This document shows, in pieces, positions 9,553-18,295 of a stretch of DNA of 64,000 bases. Every line of letters begins with the position of its first letter. The first letter of the stretch is position 1. The notes beneath the pieces are model-generated. The model was not told the origin of the DNA, did no database searches, and saw only the letters and a list, made by a program, of their open reading frames with translations. This DNA is from Chloroflexota bacterium (GTDB lineage Bacteria > Chloroflexota > UBA11872), in NCBI GenBank assembly GCA_026707585.1, contig JAPOWQ010000006.1, positions 62,001 through 126,000 on the forward strand. The letters are read 5' to 3'. The translations under genes and the position numbers were made by a program.

Positions 9553-11028
9553 TCAGCGAGCAGGCAGCCCGCGTTCCACGTCCGCGCGCAACGCAAGAAT
9601 CGCAGGCGCGTTAATCCAGCTCACTGGGCGTGACTGTGCCTCAACCAGCACCTGCGTTGCGTGGCGGAAGTCGCCGAGCGCCACTTCGGCTGCCGCCAGT
9701 CCGATATAGGGGTCTGCAAAGTCCGGTCCGAATGAATCATCCGCCTGGATCAGAATCGCCTGCAGAAAGTCCGCGTGCGCCGCCTCCGCCTCGCCCGCGA
9801 CTAGCAGCGCCTGTCCGCGCCACTGACGCGCCAGCCAACTGGACGCGTCAAGCCGAACCGCTTCGTTCAAATCGGCAAGGCCGGCGCCAAGGTGGGACTG
9901 CATGACCAGGACGTGACCCTCGGCGGCCCTGGGCGCCGCCCAGTACGGTTGAACCTCGCTGGCGTACCTGAAGTCCGCGAGGGCTGCCGGCACATCCCCC
10001 AGCCGGCGATGAATCAAGCCGCGGAAGAATCGAGTATCCGCATCCGGCCACTCGTGCTGGCCGGCGTATGTCAGTTGCTCAATGGCTTCGAGCCAACGTC
10101 CGAGCTGCGCCAGCGCGATTCCCTGGACCAGGTGTCTGCCCTGCGGAGAACTTGGGACATTCAGCCCCTCCTGCCGGAGCAGCGAACGACGTTGGGGCGA
10201 AACAAACGCGCTGAGCTGGTGAACAGCCTCCTGTAGCGCCTGTCCGTCGTTGGACGAGTCGAGAAGGCGTTGCCTGGCCGCGAGATCCGCCTGCGCATGC
10301 TGCGGGCAGCCCGCAACCTCGAAGAGCTCGGCGCGCAGCACATACGCCCAAATCTGACTTGGATCGAGCTCAAGCCCGCGCTTGAAGTCGGCCAGGGCCT
10401 TTTCAGGATCGCCAAGGGTCAGGCGTTGCCGGCCTCGGCTGACATATACCAGAGCACGCTCGCTATCGCTCTCGAGCACGGCCGGACGACGCAAGCGTCC
10501 CGTGAGCCGTTCGATGCTACTCCTGCGCCAATACTCCGATTGAGGGTTATTCGAACGCTGGTTGGCGTAGTACGAACGCAGCTGTTCGATCGAGCAGTCA
10601 TCGGGCAGCGGTATCGGCGCCAGCTCGCCTACGCGTCCGATGAGCGTGAAGCCAAGGAAGAGCACGAGGCCGGCCACCGCTCCGATTCGAGTGAGGCGGG
10701 CCGGAAAGGAACCGTGCCAGCGCCGGTAGTCGATCACCAGCACGATGACCGGCAACGCCGCGGCCGCCGCAAGAATGGCGATCAGCCCTGCGCCGTCGGC
10801 GAGCCGCGTAAGGGCGCCGACTGCCACAGCGGAGGTAACGATCCCCGCGGTTACGAGATCGTCAACCCGAACGTCGTGTCCGGGCAAGCGAGCCTTCGCT
10901 GCAACTATTCCTTGCAGCGGTCCCATGCGCGTCCGGTTGCGGAGAGGTTCACGGGTTGGACGGGCCTGGGTACGAGCCTGCGCGTCGCGCTCTAACTGCC
11001 CGCGGACCCGGGCCGCCTGGGCTTCCAT
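9553..11028 (-). CDS. membrane-anchored TPR-repeat protein
   Basis: A 491-codon reading frame. An N-terminal charged, coiled-coil-like segment is followed by two or three hydrophobic stretches (AGIVTSAVAVGALTRLADG, AAAAALPVIVLVI, IGAVAGLVLFLGFTLIG) and then a long cytoplasmic or extracytoplasmic TPR array with typical A/G/Y positions (GDPEKALADFKRGLELDPS, GDVPAALADFRYASEVQP, EAAHADFLQAI). TPR arrays are protein-interaction scaffolds; no enzyme domain is seen. The same frame stays open and coding-like upstream of this ATG until a TAG at 11305-11307, so the true N-terminus may have been longer (see the pseudogene entry). Confidence 0.72.
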   Translation of the reverse strand: MEAQAARVRGQLERDAQARTQARPTREPLRNRTRMGPLQGIVAAKARLPGHDVRVDDLVTAGIVTSAVAVGALTRLADGAGLIAILAAAAALPVIVLVIDYRRWHGSFPARLTRIGAVAGLVLFLGFTLIGRVGELAPIPLPDDCSIEQLRSYYANQRSNNPQSEYWRRSSIERLTGRLRRPAVLESDSERALVYVSRGRQRLTLGDPEKALADFKRGLELDPSQIWAYVLRAELFEVAGCPQHAQADLAARQRLLDSSNDGQALQEAVHQLSAFVSPQRRSLLRQEGLNVPSSPQGRHLVQGIALAQLGRWLEAIEQLTYAGQHEWPDADTRFFRGLIHRRLGDVPAALADFRYASEVQPYWAAPRAAEGHVLVMQSHLGAGLADLNEAVRLDASSWLARQWRGQALLVAGEAEAAHADFLQAILIQADDSFGPDFADPYIGLAAAEVALGDFRHATQVLVEAQSRPVSWINAPAILALRADVERGLPAR

Positions 11029-11520
11029 GGCCTCGACCGATAGTCGCGATTCAGGTTGACGCGTAGCTGATGCCTCGCCTTCTCGCCGAGCCTGCCGAGC
11101 ACGTCGAGCCTCAAGCTCGGCCGCGCGCCGCTCACGGCCGTCGTCCTGTTCGTACCAGGCAGGGTCTCGCCGTGTCCCGTCGACAGGGCGCCGACCACCA
11201 TCGTCGGCAAGCTGACCTTCGCGTCGTGAGGCTTGTCGTGCAGCGCGTTGTCGGCGGACCTCGGGATGGCGCGCGAGGGCCTGCTGGACCGCATCCTGCG
11301 CTAGCTACCGGCGGACGTGCGCGGCCTGCGCATCCTCGGCGCCGGGGGAGAGCCGTGATCGAGGCCGTTGACCTGCCGACCCCGGAGGGGCCGATGCATC
11401 ATCCTGCGCGAGCAGCCCTGCCTCTGAGGCATTGCCGCTCGGATCGCCGACAGGCCAGCCCGTGACGAGCGCGATCAGCCGGTTGAATATGCGGCGAGCC
11501 AGGAACGTTATCGCGGACAT
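11029..11520 (-). pseudogene. upstream in-frame extension of the TPR gene, interrupted by TAG
   Basis: Directly upstream of the TPR ORF, in the same frame, there are 92 further sense codons (ending DPAWYEQDDGRERRAAELEA..., a charged helix that runs smoothly into the annotated protein). This stretch has no ATG, GTG or TTG. A TAG at 11305-11307 separates it from a 71-codon ORF in the same frame that begins MSAITFLARRIFNRL. One substitution (for example CAG to TAG) would explain the break of a gene of about 655 codons. Alternatives are that translation starts at 11028 and the upstream similarity to coding DNA is fortuitous, or an assembly error. Confidence 0.4.
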
Positions 11521-11739
11521 ACCTCAACAAGTGTCGGGTGAGAACGCCGCATGCCCATGAAAAAGCCGCCGGTGACGGCGAGGCAGAGACCTCGAGGCGC
11601 TAGCGCTGCCCGGCCACTGGACCACCTCCATTCAGGAGGGTCAGATTCATCGGCCCCGAAGTTCACTTCCGCGCGAGAATAATACTCCGCATAGCTCGGC
11701 TTTGACACGCCCCTGCCAGACCGGATGGCAGGAATGCCG

Positions 11740-12282
11740 CTAGGCCGTCAGTTGCTCTGCTAGCCGCGCGAGCGCGTTACGCCAGAGGGTGCGCTTTGCC
11801 TCGACCTCGTCACGGTCGGCGAGCTTGGAGTGCTGGACCTGGACGGTGCTCTTGGCGGGGCCCTTGTTCCAGAAGCTGACGTCGACATTGGTCTGGTTGT
11901 CGCTCCAGGTGATGCGCATGGATTTGGGGCGGGTGGCGCGGCGGATGGTGATGAGCTCGTCGCCCAGCCAGCGCTGCCGTGACACCTCGTTCTCCCAGGC
12001 AGTGAAGACCGCGTCTACGGGCACGGGCACGGTCTTGCTAACGCCGACCTGGTAGCCGCGCGAGGTCTGGTGGAGTTCCCGGCGACCACGGGCTTGCTCG
12101 TAGGCCACGGTGACCGTCTGGCTCCACCAGCCAGACAGCCCGTGCCGTTCCTGTAGGCGAAGCGCAATCTCGCGATGCGCCAGAGCGGCGGCCCCTTCCG
12201 CGTCCAAGAGCGTGAACCACTCATCCCAGACACGGCCTGTCTTGGCGTGGACGGCGTCGTCGCTGATCGCTGGTCGTGTCAC
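11740..12282 (-). CDS. DUF4287/SRPBCC-type protein (AHSA1-like C-terminal domain)
   Basis: A 180-residue two-domain protein. The N-terminal ~60 residues resemble the helical DUF4287 module (SDDAVHAKTGRVWDEWFTLLDA ... HGLSGWWSQTVTVAYEQARG). The C-terminal half looks like a START/SRPBCC fold (VGVSKTVPVPVDAVFTAW, then RITWSDNQTNVDVSFWNKG), a fold that binds hydrophobic ligands or acts as an Hsp90-activator-like domain. I moved the start to the GTG at 12282 because GGAGG sits 7 bases upstream of it; the ORF track begins at 12351. Function unknown. Confidence 0.72.
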   Translation of the reverse strand: MTRPAISDDAVHAKTGRVWDEWFTLLDAEGAAALAHREIALRLQERHGLSGWWSQTVTVAYEQARGRRELHQTSRGYQVGVSKTVPVPVDAVFTAWENEVSRQRWLGDELITIRRATRPKSMRITWSDNQTNVDVSFWNKGPAKSTVQVQHSKLADRDEVEAKRTLWRNALARLAEQLTA

Positions 12283-12375
12283 GTGCTGTCCTCCGGCCTG
12301 TGCCATCGTCGTCGCGATCACCTTCTGTAAACCGAGATTCACTGGACGCAACTGCCAGCACTCGGTACGGTACTA

Positions 12376-13218
12376 GTGAATATGCTGGAGATGAAATCTT
12401 ACGTGAGCCGCGTATTCGGCGCTCTGGCAGCATCCAGACGGCGGACGCTGGCTGGTACTGTGCTGATGGGCTGTGTGGCGCTCGCTGCAGTAGCGTCGTG
12501 CGGCGAGGCGGAGCCCGAGCCCACACCGACGCCCGTGGTGACTTCCCCGCCCGCGGTTACAGCTCCGGCCATGTCGCCGAGCCCGGCACCCGTTCCCACG
12601 GCCACCCCCGTCCCGACGCCCACGGCGACGCCGGCGCCCGCGCCGACGGCTCAACCCGCACCGCGTCCCGTGACTCCAGCCCCGGCGCCGCCATCGCCTT
12701 CACCCACGTCCGCGCCTGCGGAGACGCCTGTGGCCGCGCCCGAAGCTCCGGCAGTCACGATTGTTGGTGTGGTCTTGCCTGAGGTGGGCCTGAATGTGCG
12801 CGACGCGCCGAGTGTTGATGATGGTGCGGTCCAGTATGTCGCCCTCAGGGATGAAGAGCTGGAGCTCACGGGCGAGACCACTGAAATCGACGGAATCGTG
12901 TGGCACCAACTGGCCGACGGCAATTGGGTGCAGGGGCAGTACTTGGATATCAGCGAACGAGTTCCGGAGGCCATGCCGGAAGCCACGCCCGAGGCGACGC
13001 CAGAAGGGACTACTCCGACCATCGGCGTCGTTCTGCCCGAGATCGGCCTGAACGTGCGCGACGCGCCGAGCGTTGCCGACGGCGCCGTTCAATACGTCGC
13101 CCTGCAAGGCGAAGAGTTGATCCTGTCGGGCCAGACGGTCGAGGCCGAAGGCGCGACCTGGTATGAGCTTGAGGATGGCAACTGGGTCCAGGGGCAATAC
13201 CTGGAGATGAGGCCTTAG
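12376..13218 (+). CDS. Pro/Thr-rich lipoprotein with two bacterial SH3 domains
   Basis: About 280 residues. A hydrophobic signal peptide ends in a lipobox-like AAVASC, so the mature protein is probably lipid-anchored outside the membrane. A low-complexity Pro/Thr/Ala linker of about 90 residues follows (TPTPVV..., TATPVPTPTATPAPAP). Two SH3b domains follow, roughly 85 residues apart and nearly duplicates (LPEVGLNVRDAPSV and LPEIGLNVRDAPSV; both end DGNWVQGQYL). SH3b domains usually bind cell-wall or peptide ligands. The frame opens with GTG at 12376; ATG codons at 12382 and 12391 are alternatives, with no clear ribosome site for any. Confidence 0.7.
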   Translation: MNMLEMKSYVSRVFGALAASRRRTLAGTVLMGCVALAAVASCGEAEPEPTPTPVVTSPPAVTAPAMSPSPAPVPTATPVPTPTATPAPAPTAQPAPRPVTPAPAPPSPSPTSAPAETPVAAPEAPAVTIVGVVLPEVGLNVRDAPSVDDGAVQYVALRDEELELTGETTEIDGIVWHQLADGNWVQGQYLDISERVPEAMPEATPEATPEGTTPTIGVVLPEIGLNVRDAPSVADGAVQYVALQGEELILSGQTVEAEGATWYELEDGNWVQGQYLEMRP

Positions 13219-13252
13219 CCGCAGGCAGGGCATCAGCGGGACGACGAGTCAA

Positions 13253-13507
13253 CTGAGCGAACTCGCCCGGCTCCGGAACATTGGGGCGAAGACCGCGTCC
13301 TGGCTGGCGGACGTCGGGATAACGACGGTCGAGGATCTGGACGCGCTTGGTTCAGTTGGAGCCTATTGACGCCTCAAGACCACGCACTCGCGCCAGGTAA
13401 CCATCGTGGCGCTCTATGCGCTGGAGGCGGCATTGCTGGACGTCGCCTGGTCCGAACTACCGCTGGATGTGCGAGATCGCCTTCGGCACGGGGCTGCCGG
13501 CGCATAA
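13253..13507 (+). pseudogene. TfoX C-terminal-domain protein remnant with in-frame TGA
   Basis: The plus-strand frame encodes LRNIGAKTASWLADVGITTV, the hallmark of the TfoX_C helix-hairpin-helix domain. It continues to ALGSVGAY, hits a TGA at 13367-13369, and then resumes in the same frame with RLKTTHSRQVTIVALYALEA and a normal-looking C-terminus before TAA at 13505. Homologues have an Arg-like residue at the TGA, so CGA to TGA is the simplest change. No start codon is present between the upstream stop (13208) and the domain. It is too short and broken for the ORF track. Probable pseudogene; readthrough cannot be excluded. Confidence 0.7.
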
Positions 13508-13549
13508 CGCAAGCGCCCGGCAACCTGGCCTTCCCCAGGCTGCGCGAAA

Positions 13550-13681
13550 CTAGCTGGCCGACGCGTCCTCCTGATGCAGACCCATCAGCACGCCCTGCGG
13601 ATCGGTTACGTAGGCTTGGTAGAACGATGCCAGCGCTGCCGGATCCGGTGCGATGATCTCGAAGTGGATGGGGCGTGGCAT
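13550..13681 (-). pseudogene. VOC-family (glyoxalase-like) gene with internal deletion
   Basis: A 43-codon ORF too short for the track. Its first half, MPRPIHFEIIAPDPAALASF, is the typical N-terminus of a VOC protein. Its second half, VTDPQGVLMGLHQED, is the typical VOC C-terminus. The roughly 75-80 residues that normally lie between them (beta-alpha-beta-beta-beta units and metal ligands) are missing, and the junction is in frame. It has the same head and tail layout as the intact VOC gene at 19681-20046. It cannot fold as a VOC protein. Confidence 0.65.
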
Positions 13682-13774
13682 CGAGCTCTCCAAGGGTCGC
13701 TGAGGCCAACGCCAGGACACTTGGAGCCCCTTCTCGAAGCCGAAGGCCCGTACACTGGCTTCGTCGGCTCCGGG

Positions 13775-13993
13775 ATGACGCCTGTGATAGTGCTATTGGG
13801 CGAACTGGCGCGGCGGTTGCTGACCAGCGTGATCACCCGCTATGTCTTCCTGTTCATCTCGGCCGTGCTGATCCCGTTTAGCCTGCGGCACCCGATCATG
13901 ACCGTGGGGGTGGTGCTGATCCTAGCGTTGGTGGGATACCTCCTGTTCACGGCGAGCCGCCAGGCGCGCGACCAGGACCGCCAGGACTGGTGA
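13775..13993 (+). CDS. small two-helix membrane protein
   Basis: A 72-residue protein beginning MTPVIVLLGELARRLLTS, with two hydrophobic segments (RYVFLFISAVLIPFSL and IMTVGVVLILALVGYLLF) and a charged tail RQARDQDRQDW. I trimmed the ORF-track start (13574) because that extension is antisense to the VOC remnant and has no coding character. Family not recognised. It is convergent with the FucU/RbsD-like gene, 7 bp apart. Confidence 0.5.
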   Translation: MTPVIVLLGELARRLLTSVITRYVFLFISAVLIPFSLRHPIMTVGVVLILALVGYLLFTASRQARDQDRQDW

Positions 13994-14000
13994 CCTCGGC

Positions 14001-14426
14001 CTAGAGCACGCCCTTGGTCAGAATCAGGTTGCCGTACAGGCGGCGTTCGCCGGTGGCCACGATGGCGAAGGCGTGGCGGGCGCGCTCGTAGAAGGCGAAG
14101 CGTTCGACGCGCTCGAAGGCGACCGGCCCGCCCTGCGCCGTCTCGGCAATGACGCGAAACTCGGCCCAGATCTCGGGCTCGGCGTCGGGATCGCCGACCA
14201 CGGCCATCACGGCCGCCGGCTCGTCCACGTACTCATCGAGCGGCAGCAACGAGAGAATGGCCTCGGCGGCGCGGGTCGCGCGCACGTCGTCCAGTCGCAC
14301 CAGGCGCCGGGCGTTAGCTTCCGCCGGGAAGTTGGCATCCACGATGACCAGTTCGTCTCCGTGGCCCATGGCCGCGAGGATCCGCAGCAAGTCTGGGCCA
14401 AGCAGCGGATCGATCCCTTTCAACAT
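14001..14426 (-). CDS. RbsD/FucU-family sugar mutarotase
   Basis: A 141-residue protein of the RbsD/FucU family, which interconverts anomers of ribose or fucose. Family motifs are MLKGIDPLLGPDLLRILAAMGHGDELVIVDANFP at the N-terminus (His and Asp of the active site) and a C-terminal RLYGNLILTKGVL, where the Tyr and Asn line the pocket. Length is close to FucU. The presence of rhaM, another deoxysugar mutarotase, at 33 kb makes fucose-type deoxysugars plausible substrates, but this is inference. It is transcribed away from the peptidase/amidohydrolase pair. Confidence 0.85.
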   Translation of the reverse strand: MLKGIDPLLGPDLLRILAAMGHGDELVIVDANFPAEANARRLVRLDDVRATRAAEAILSLLPLDEYVDEPAAVMAVVGDPDAEPEIWAEFRVIAETAQGGPVAFERVERFAFYERARHAFAIVATGERRLYGNLILTKGVL

Positions 14427-14553
14427 GGCGGTGTTCCGATGGGTTCGCGTGGCGGCATGGTGTCACACCGGCGCCGGGCGAGGGTGCGTCCTTTTACCGA
14501 CGAGGGCTCAGGCGGGGGCTACGCTAGGCCGCCGTGTACAGAATGAGGAGACC

Positions 14554-15342
14554 GTGAGGCAGGCAGCCAACTATGCGGAGATCGTGGCGCGCGTGGAGGC
14601 CGCCGCTGCCGCATCGGGGCTAACGCTTACGCGCTACCCGATTGACGGACTGGACCTGGACTTGCTCCGGGTCGACATTGCGGCATCGGAATCTGAGGTG
14701 GCACGGCTGGCGGTGTTTGCCGGGACTCACGGCGATGAGCCGGCGCCGGTTGTCATGGTCCTGGAGTTCCTGGAGCAGCGGTTGTGGACACGGAGCCCGT
14801 CGGTTGCCTTCAGCATCTTCCCTTGTCTAAACCCGACGGGCTATGACCTGGGGACGCGGGAAAACAAGAACGGGATTGACTTGAACCGGCAGTTCGCGCG
14901 GGACGAGGTGCCTGAGGTCCGCACGCTGCGCGCCGCTGTGGCGGACGACAGCTTCGACACCTTCGTCGACGCGCACGAGGATCCGGAGGAAGTCGGGTTT
15001 TACACCTATGCGTTCTTCAGCGACAGCTCCTGGCCGCGCCTGATCGTGGAGGCCGTGGCGGAGCAGGGGCCTATCATTTCCACACCCGAGGCTGACGAGC
15101 ATCCTGTTGAGGACGGCGTGGTTGGGCAGGGGGATGAAGAGACCCGGGACGAACGCTTTCGCGAATACATGGCGGACGGGGAGTGGCCGCTGCCGTTCTA
15201 TCTCTATGATCTCGGGATTCGCGACTTCATGACGACCGAGACGCCGGGGATGATTGAGCTCGCGACCCGCGTGGCCATGCAACATGCTGCGCGCGATCGC
15301 CTGGTTGATCTGCTGACAGCCTCAAGGAGCGTCGACGCATGA
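14554..15342 (+). CDS. M14-family zinc carboxypeptidase / deacylase-like protein
   Basis: A 262-residue M14 metallo-hydrolase. AGTHGDEPAP gives the HxxE zinc ligands, GIDLNRQF is the conserved Asn-Arg substrate-carboxylate site, DAHED supplies the third zinc ligand, and a Glu in TTETPG near the C-terminus fits the general base. The long ORF-track start at 14149 is antisense to the FucU/RbsD gene; I chose GTG at 14554, preceded by AGGAG at short spacing. The stop overlaps the ATG of the next gene (ATGA), so the two are co-translated. It probably removes an acyl or amino-acid group from a small molecule processed by the amidohydrolase. Confidence 0.8.
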   Translation: MRQAANYAEIVARVEAAAAASGLTLTRYPIDGLDLDLLRVDIAASESEVARLAVFAGTHGDEPAPVVMVLEFLEQRLWTRSPSVAFSIFPCLNPTGYDLGTRENKNGIDLNRQFARDEVPEVRTLRAAVADDSFDTFVDAHEDPEEVGFYTYAFFSDSSWPRLIVEAVAEQGPIISTPEADEHPVEDGVVGQGDEETRDERFREYMADGEWPLPFYLYDLGIRDFMTTETPGMIELATRVAMQHAARDRLVDLLTASRSVDA

Positions 15343-16229
15343 CGAACGCCACACTTCCGGTAATCGACGCCCACGCCCACGTTGGCGTGCAGCAACTTCA
15401 GGACCACATGCCGGGCTACTGGCCGGAGGGCAAGAACGGCCAGTCCGAGGCCGACATGCTGGCCTGCATGGACGGCACGGGGGTGGACTACGCCGTGCTG
15501 CACACCTGCAACATCTGGGGCATGAAGTACGCGGCGCGAATGGTTCGCGAGCATGGCGACCGATTAATTGCGGTCATTAAGGTCGAGGGCGGGGAGGCGC
15601 ACCTGCCGCCACAGTTGGCAACCATTCAGCGTCACGTGGAAGACGAAGGCTTCAAGGGGCTGTACTACGACCCCTGGCCGCCGTCAGACGACGCGTTCGC
15701 GAACTTTCATGCGCCGAGGTTCTGGCCGGTGTGGGAACTCGTTGATCAGATGAAGCTGCCGGTGTGCACGGTCTCCTATGGCACGGATTCGCCGGACCAC
15801 TTTCAGGCCCTGATCAAGCTGCTGGATGCGTGGCCGGATTTGACGATTACGGTCGTGCACGGTCTGTATGTCGGAATGAAAGCGCCGGAAGGACTGATCG
15901 ACGCGGACGGCCGGGTGACGTTTGACCAAGGCATCGTTGACCTGGTGAAGAACTACGACGTCAACCTCGAAATCCTGGCCGGGTATCCGGGAGCGTGGTG
16001 GGGTCCGGACGACGTGGTGCTGCGCGCGCTCTACGACACGTTTGGGCCGCGCAAGCTGATCTGGGGGTCCGAATTCACGAAGGCGAACGCGCTGACCCAG
16101 GAGCAGGCGCGGTCACCGGAGTACTACGCCCACCAGGTCAACTACCTGCGAGACCACTGCCCGTACATCCCGCCGGAGGACCGGGCCTGGATTATGGGTG
16201 GGAATACGGCGCGGATTTACGGCATCTAG
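15339..16229 (+). CDS. amidohydrolase-2 family metal-dependent hydrolase
   Basis: A 296-residue TIM-barrel amidohydrolase of the Amidohydro_2 type (decarboxylase/lactonase-like). The N-terminal metal motif is VIDAHAHVG, a mid-protein His lies in VVHGLY, and the family's late acidic residue is in LIWGSEF. The C-terminus IMGGNTARIYGI matches the typical GxNAxRxF/Y ending. It overlaps the M14 gene by 4 bases, implying one operon. Family members cleave C-O or C-N bonds in lactones, carboxylates and aromatic acids; the substrate here is unknown. Confidence 0.82.
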   Translation: MTNATLPVIDAHAHVGVQQLQDHMPGYWPEGKNGQSEADMLACMDGTGVDYAVLHTCNIWGMKYAARMVREHGDRLIAVIKVEGGEAHLPPQLATIQRHVEDEGFKGLYYDPWPPSDDAFANFHAPRFWPVWELVDQMKLPVCTVSYGTDSPDHFQALIKLLDAWPDLTITVVHGLYVGMKAPEGLIDADGRVTFDQGIVDLVKNYDVNLEILAGYPGAWWGPDDVVLRALYDTFGPRKLIWGSEFTKANALTQEQARSPEYYAHQVNYLRDHCPYIPPEDRAWIMGGNTARIYGI

Positions 16230-16332
16230 GAGCTCGAGAGCGGCTGCTCCCACCGACTCGAATGCTGGGAGCTCACGCCTTTGGAGGAAGCCTTACCGTC
16301 GTCACTCGCGGAGTGAGGCATAGAATTGCCGG

Positions 16333-16776
16333 ATGGCGTGGCGCAATGGTGGGCACATGCAATCGTCAACGGTACGACGCGTCTTACGGCTTCTTGTTCT
16401 TCCGCTCTGGCTCCCGCTGGCAATCCTGGTGGTGTCGGTTCTTCGATTCGGCGGTTTGCCAGCCGATTCGGGAAGCGGCGGAGCGCTGTTTATCGGCGCA
16501 ATGGTTGGGTCGATGGTGCTCTTTACCTGGATCGCAGCGATACCACTGACGGTGGCCCTAACGCTGTTGTATCGGCGCGCGCGCATCGTCGCCTACGTAT
16601 GTGGTGCGGTGCTTGCGCCTATCGCGGTGTTCGGGGCGCTGATTGGCGGCCTGTTCGGGCCCATTGGCATCGTGGCGTACCCGCTGGTGTTCTCCGCGCC
16701 GGCCTGGATCGCCCTGGGCATTACCGCCCTGATTCAGCGGGGCCGTACGAACACGAGGCCGGCGGAGAGCGCGTAA
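16333..16776 (+). CDS. four-helix membrane protein, unknown
   Basis: About 147 residues with four predicted membrane segments (LLVLPLWLPLAILVVSVL, ALFIGAMVGSMVLFTWIAAI, VAYVCGAVLAPIAVFGALIG and VAYPLVFSAPAWIALGITAL) and a short basic C-terminus. The ATG at 16357 (MQSSTVRR) is an equally good start. No family recognised. It is convergent with the amidase gene. Confidence 0.6.
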   Translation: MAWRNGGHMQSSTVRRVLRLLVLPLWLPLAILVVSVLRFGGLPADSGSGGALFIGAMVGSMVLFTWIAAIPLTVALTLLYRRARIVAYVCGAVLAPIAVFGALIGGLFGPIGIVAYPLVFSAPAWIALGITALIQRGRTNTRPAESA

Positions 16777-16822
16777 CCAAGCCCATTCGGGAACGGGCCG
16801 ATCGCGGTCCGAGCCGACAAAC

Positions 16823-18226
16823 TCAGACCGGGAAGCCTGGTCGCTGCTTGTGGTGGCGTGTGACTTGCTGGAAGGCGTGGCCGATTTGGAGGACGGTGGC
16901 GTCGTCGTGCATGCGGCCCACGATTTGGAGGCCGACGGGCAGGCCGTCGGCGAAGCCCATGGGGACGACCAGCGCCGGGTGGTGTGACGCGTTGAACAGC
17001 GAGGCGTGGTAGGTGTCATTGGCGCGGGCGTCGAAGCGCTTGATGGGTTCGGCCGGGTACGGATAGGCGGGACTCAGCAGAAAGTCGCGGGACTCCAGGG
17101 CGTCCGAGACCGCGGCCTCAATGGCCGTCCGCGCCTCCAGTCCCCGAAGGTAGTCGAAGGCCGTGGCGTCGGCGCCGACGTTCAGGCGTTCATGAATGGA
17201 CGGGTCTATCGAACTGAAGTCGCCGTCGAACATCTCGTGGATGCTGAGGTAACCCTCGGAGCGGGAGACGACCTGGGCGGCTCTCGGGTCAAGGGGTGCC
17301 GCCATCGTCCACGAGTCGATCTCGACTTCGAGTGCGCAAATCGCAGCAACGGCCTGGCCGAAGAGCTCGCGAGTCTGCGGCAGTGCGTCGTCCACGAAGT
17401 CCTGGATAACGCCGGCGCGATAGCCGCCGATCGGATCATCGAGGGCGGCGGCGAAGGATCCGACGGGTTGCGTGACTGCGTCGGGATCGTTGGGGTCCGG
17501 TCCGGCCATAGCTTCCAACATGAGGGCGCAGTCGGCGGCAGAGCGGGTCATGGGCCCGATGTGGTCGAAGTTCCGGACCAGCGGGCGCGCGCCCGAGCGG
17601 CCGACCAAGCCATGGGTGGGCTTGAGTCCGGTGATGCCGGTCATGTGCGAGGGGATGCGCACCGAGCCGCCGGTGTCGGTTCCCAGGGCGCCAAGGGCCA
17701 TGCCCGTGGCGACCGCCGCGCCGGAACCGCCGGAGGAGCCGCCGGGGTGCCGGGTCAGGTCCCAGGGGTTGCGGGTGGGTCCGAAGTGGGGATTGTCGGT
17801 GGTGATGCCGCGGGCCAGTTCGTGGGTGTTGGTCTTTCCCAGGATGACGGCGCCGGCCTGCCGTAACTGCTGGACGACGTGCGCATCAGCGTCTGGGCGA
17901 TGGTCGCGGTACCTGATGGAACCGTAGGTCGTCACCACGCCGGCGGTGTCGATAACGTCCTTGATGGCGATGGGGATGCCATCCATTGGGCCGCGACGCT
18001 CGCCGGCCTGGGACCTGGCGTCAGCGGCCCGCGCGTCGGCTCGAGCGGAGTCCGACATGACGCAATTGTAGGCGTTGAGGGTTGGGTTTAGGCGTTCGAT
18101 GCGGGCCAGGACGGCCTCGGTCAGGTCCAGTGACGACAGTTCACCGCTGGCGAGCGCCACGGCGGCCTGACCGATCTCCAGATAACCCAACTCCTGCACG
18201 TCGGCCATACGGTTGAAGGTCTCCAC
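16823..18226 (-). CDS. amidase-signature family amidase
   Basis: A 467-residue amidase of the Ser-cisSer-Lys family, hydrolysing an amide to acid and ammonia. The catalytic Lys lies in IPIAIKDV, the cis-Ser and nucleophile Ser in the Gly/Ser-rich PGGSSGGSGAAVATGM, and a second signature GTDTGGSVRIPS follows. The C-terminus (VPMGFADGLPVGLQIVGRMHDD) is canonical for AtzF/GatA-like enzymes. No gatB or gatC lies beside it and the order is unlike the tRNA amidotransferase operon, so a catabolic amidase is more likely than GatA. The frame starts with GTG at 18226; an ATG at 18208 with GGAG 11 bases upstream is an alternative. Confidence 0.88.
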   Translation of the reverse strand: METFNRMADVQELGYLEIGQAAVALASGELSSLDLTEAVLARIERLNPTLNAYNCVMSDSARADARAADARSQAGERRGPMDGIPIAIKDVIDTAGVVTTYGSIRYRDHRPDADAHVVQQLRQAGAVILGKTNTHELARGITTDNPHFGPTRNPWDLTRHPGGSSGGSGAAVATGMALGALGTDTGGSVRIPSHMTGITGLKPTHGLVGRSGARPLVRNFDHIGPMTRSAADCALMLEAMAGPDPNDPDAVTQPVGSFAAALDDPIGGYRAGVIQDFVDDALPQTRELFGQAVAAICALEVEIDSWTMAAPLDPRAAQVVSRSEGYLSIHEMFDGDFSSIDPSIHERLNVGADATAFDYLRGLEARTAIEAAVSDALESRDFLLSPAYPYPAEPIKRFDARANDTYHASLFNASHHPALVVPMGFADGLPVGLQIVGRMHDDATVLQIGHAFQQVTRHHKQRPGFPV

Positions 18227-18295
18227 ATCCAGTGAACCGTCGCCTACGGTATCAGCCAGCTGCCGTCCTTTTGCGAGTAGCGGACGAGTGCCAGA

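Noticed and set aside
16823-18226. GatA subunit of Asp/Glu-tRNA amidotransferase
   Set aside because: Amidase signature is shared, but no gatB or gatC is nearby and neighbours are accessory catabolic genes.
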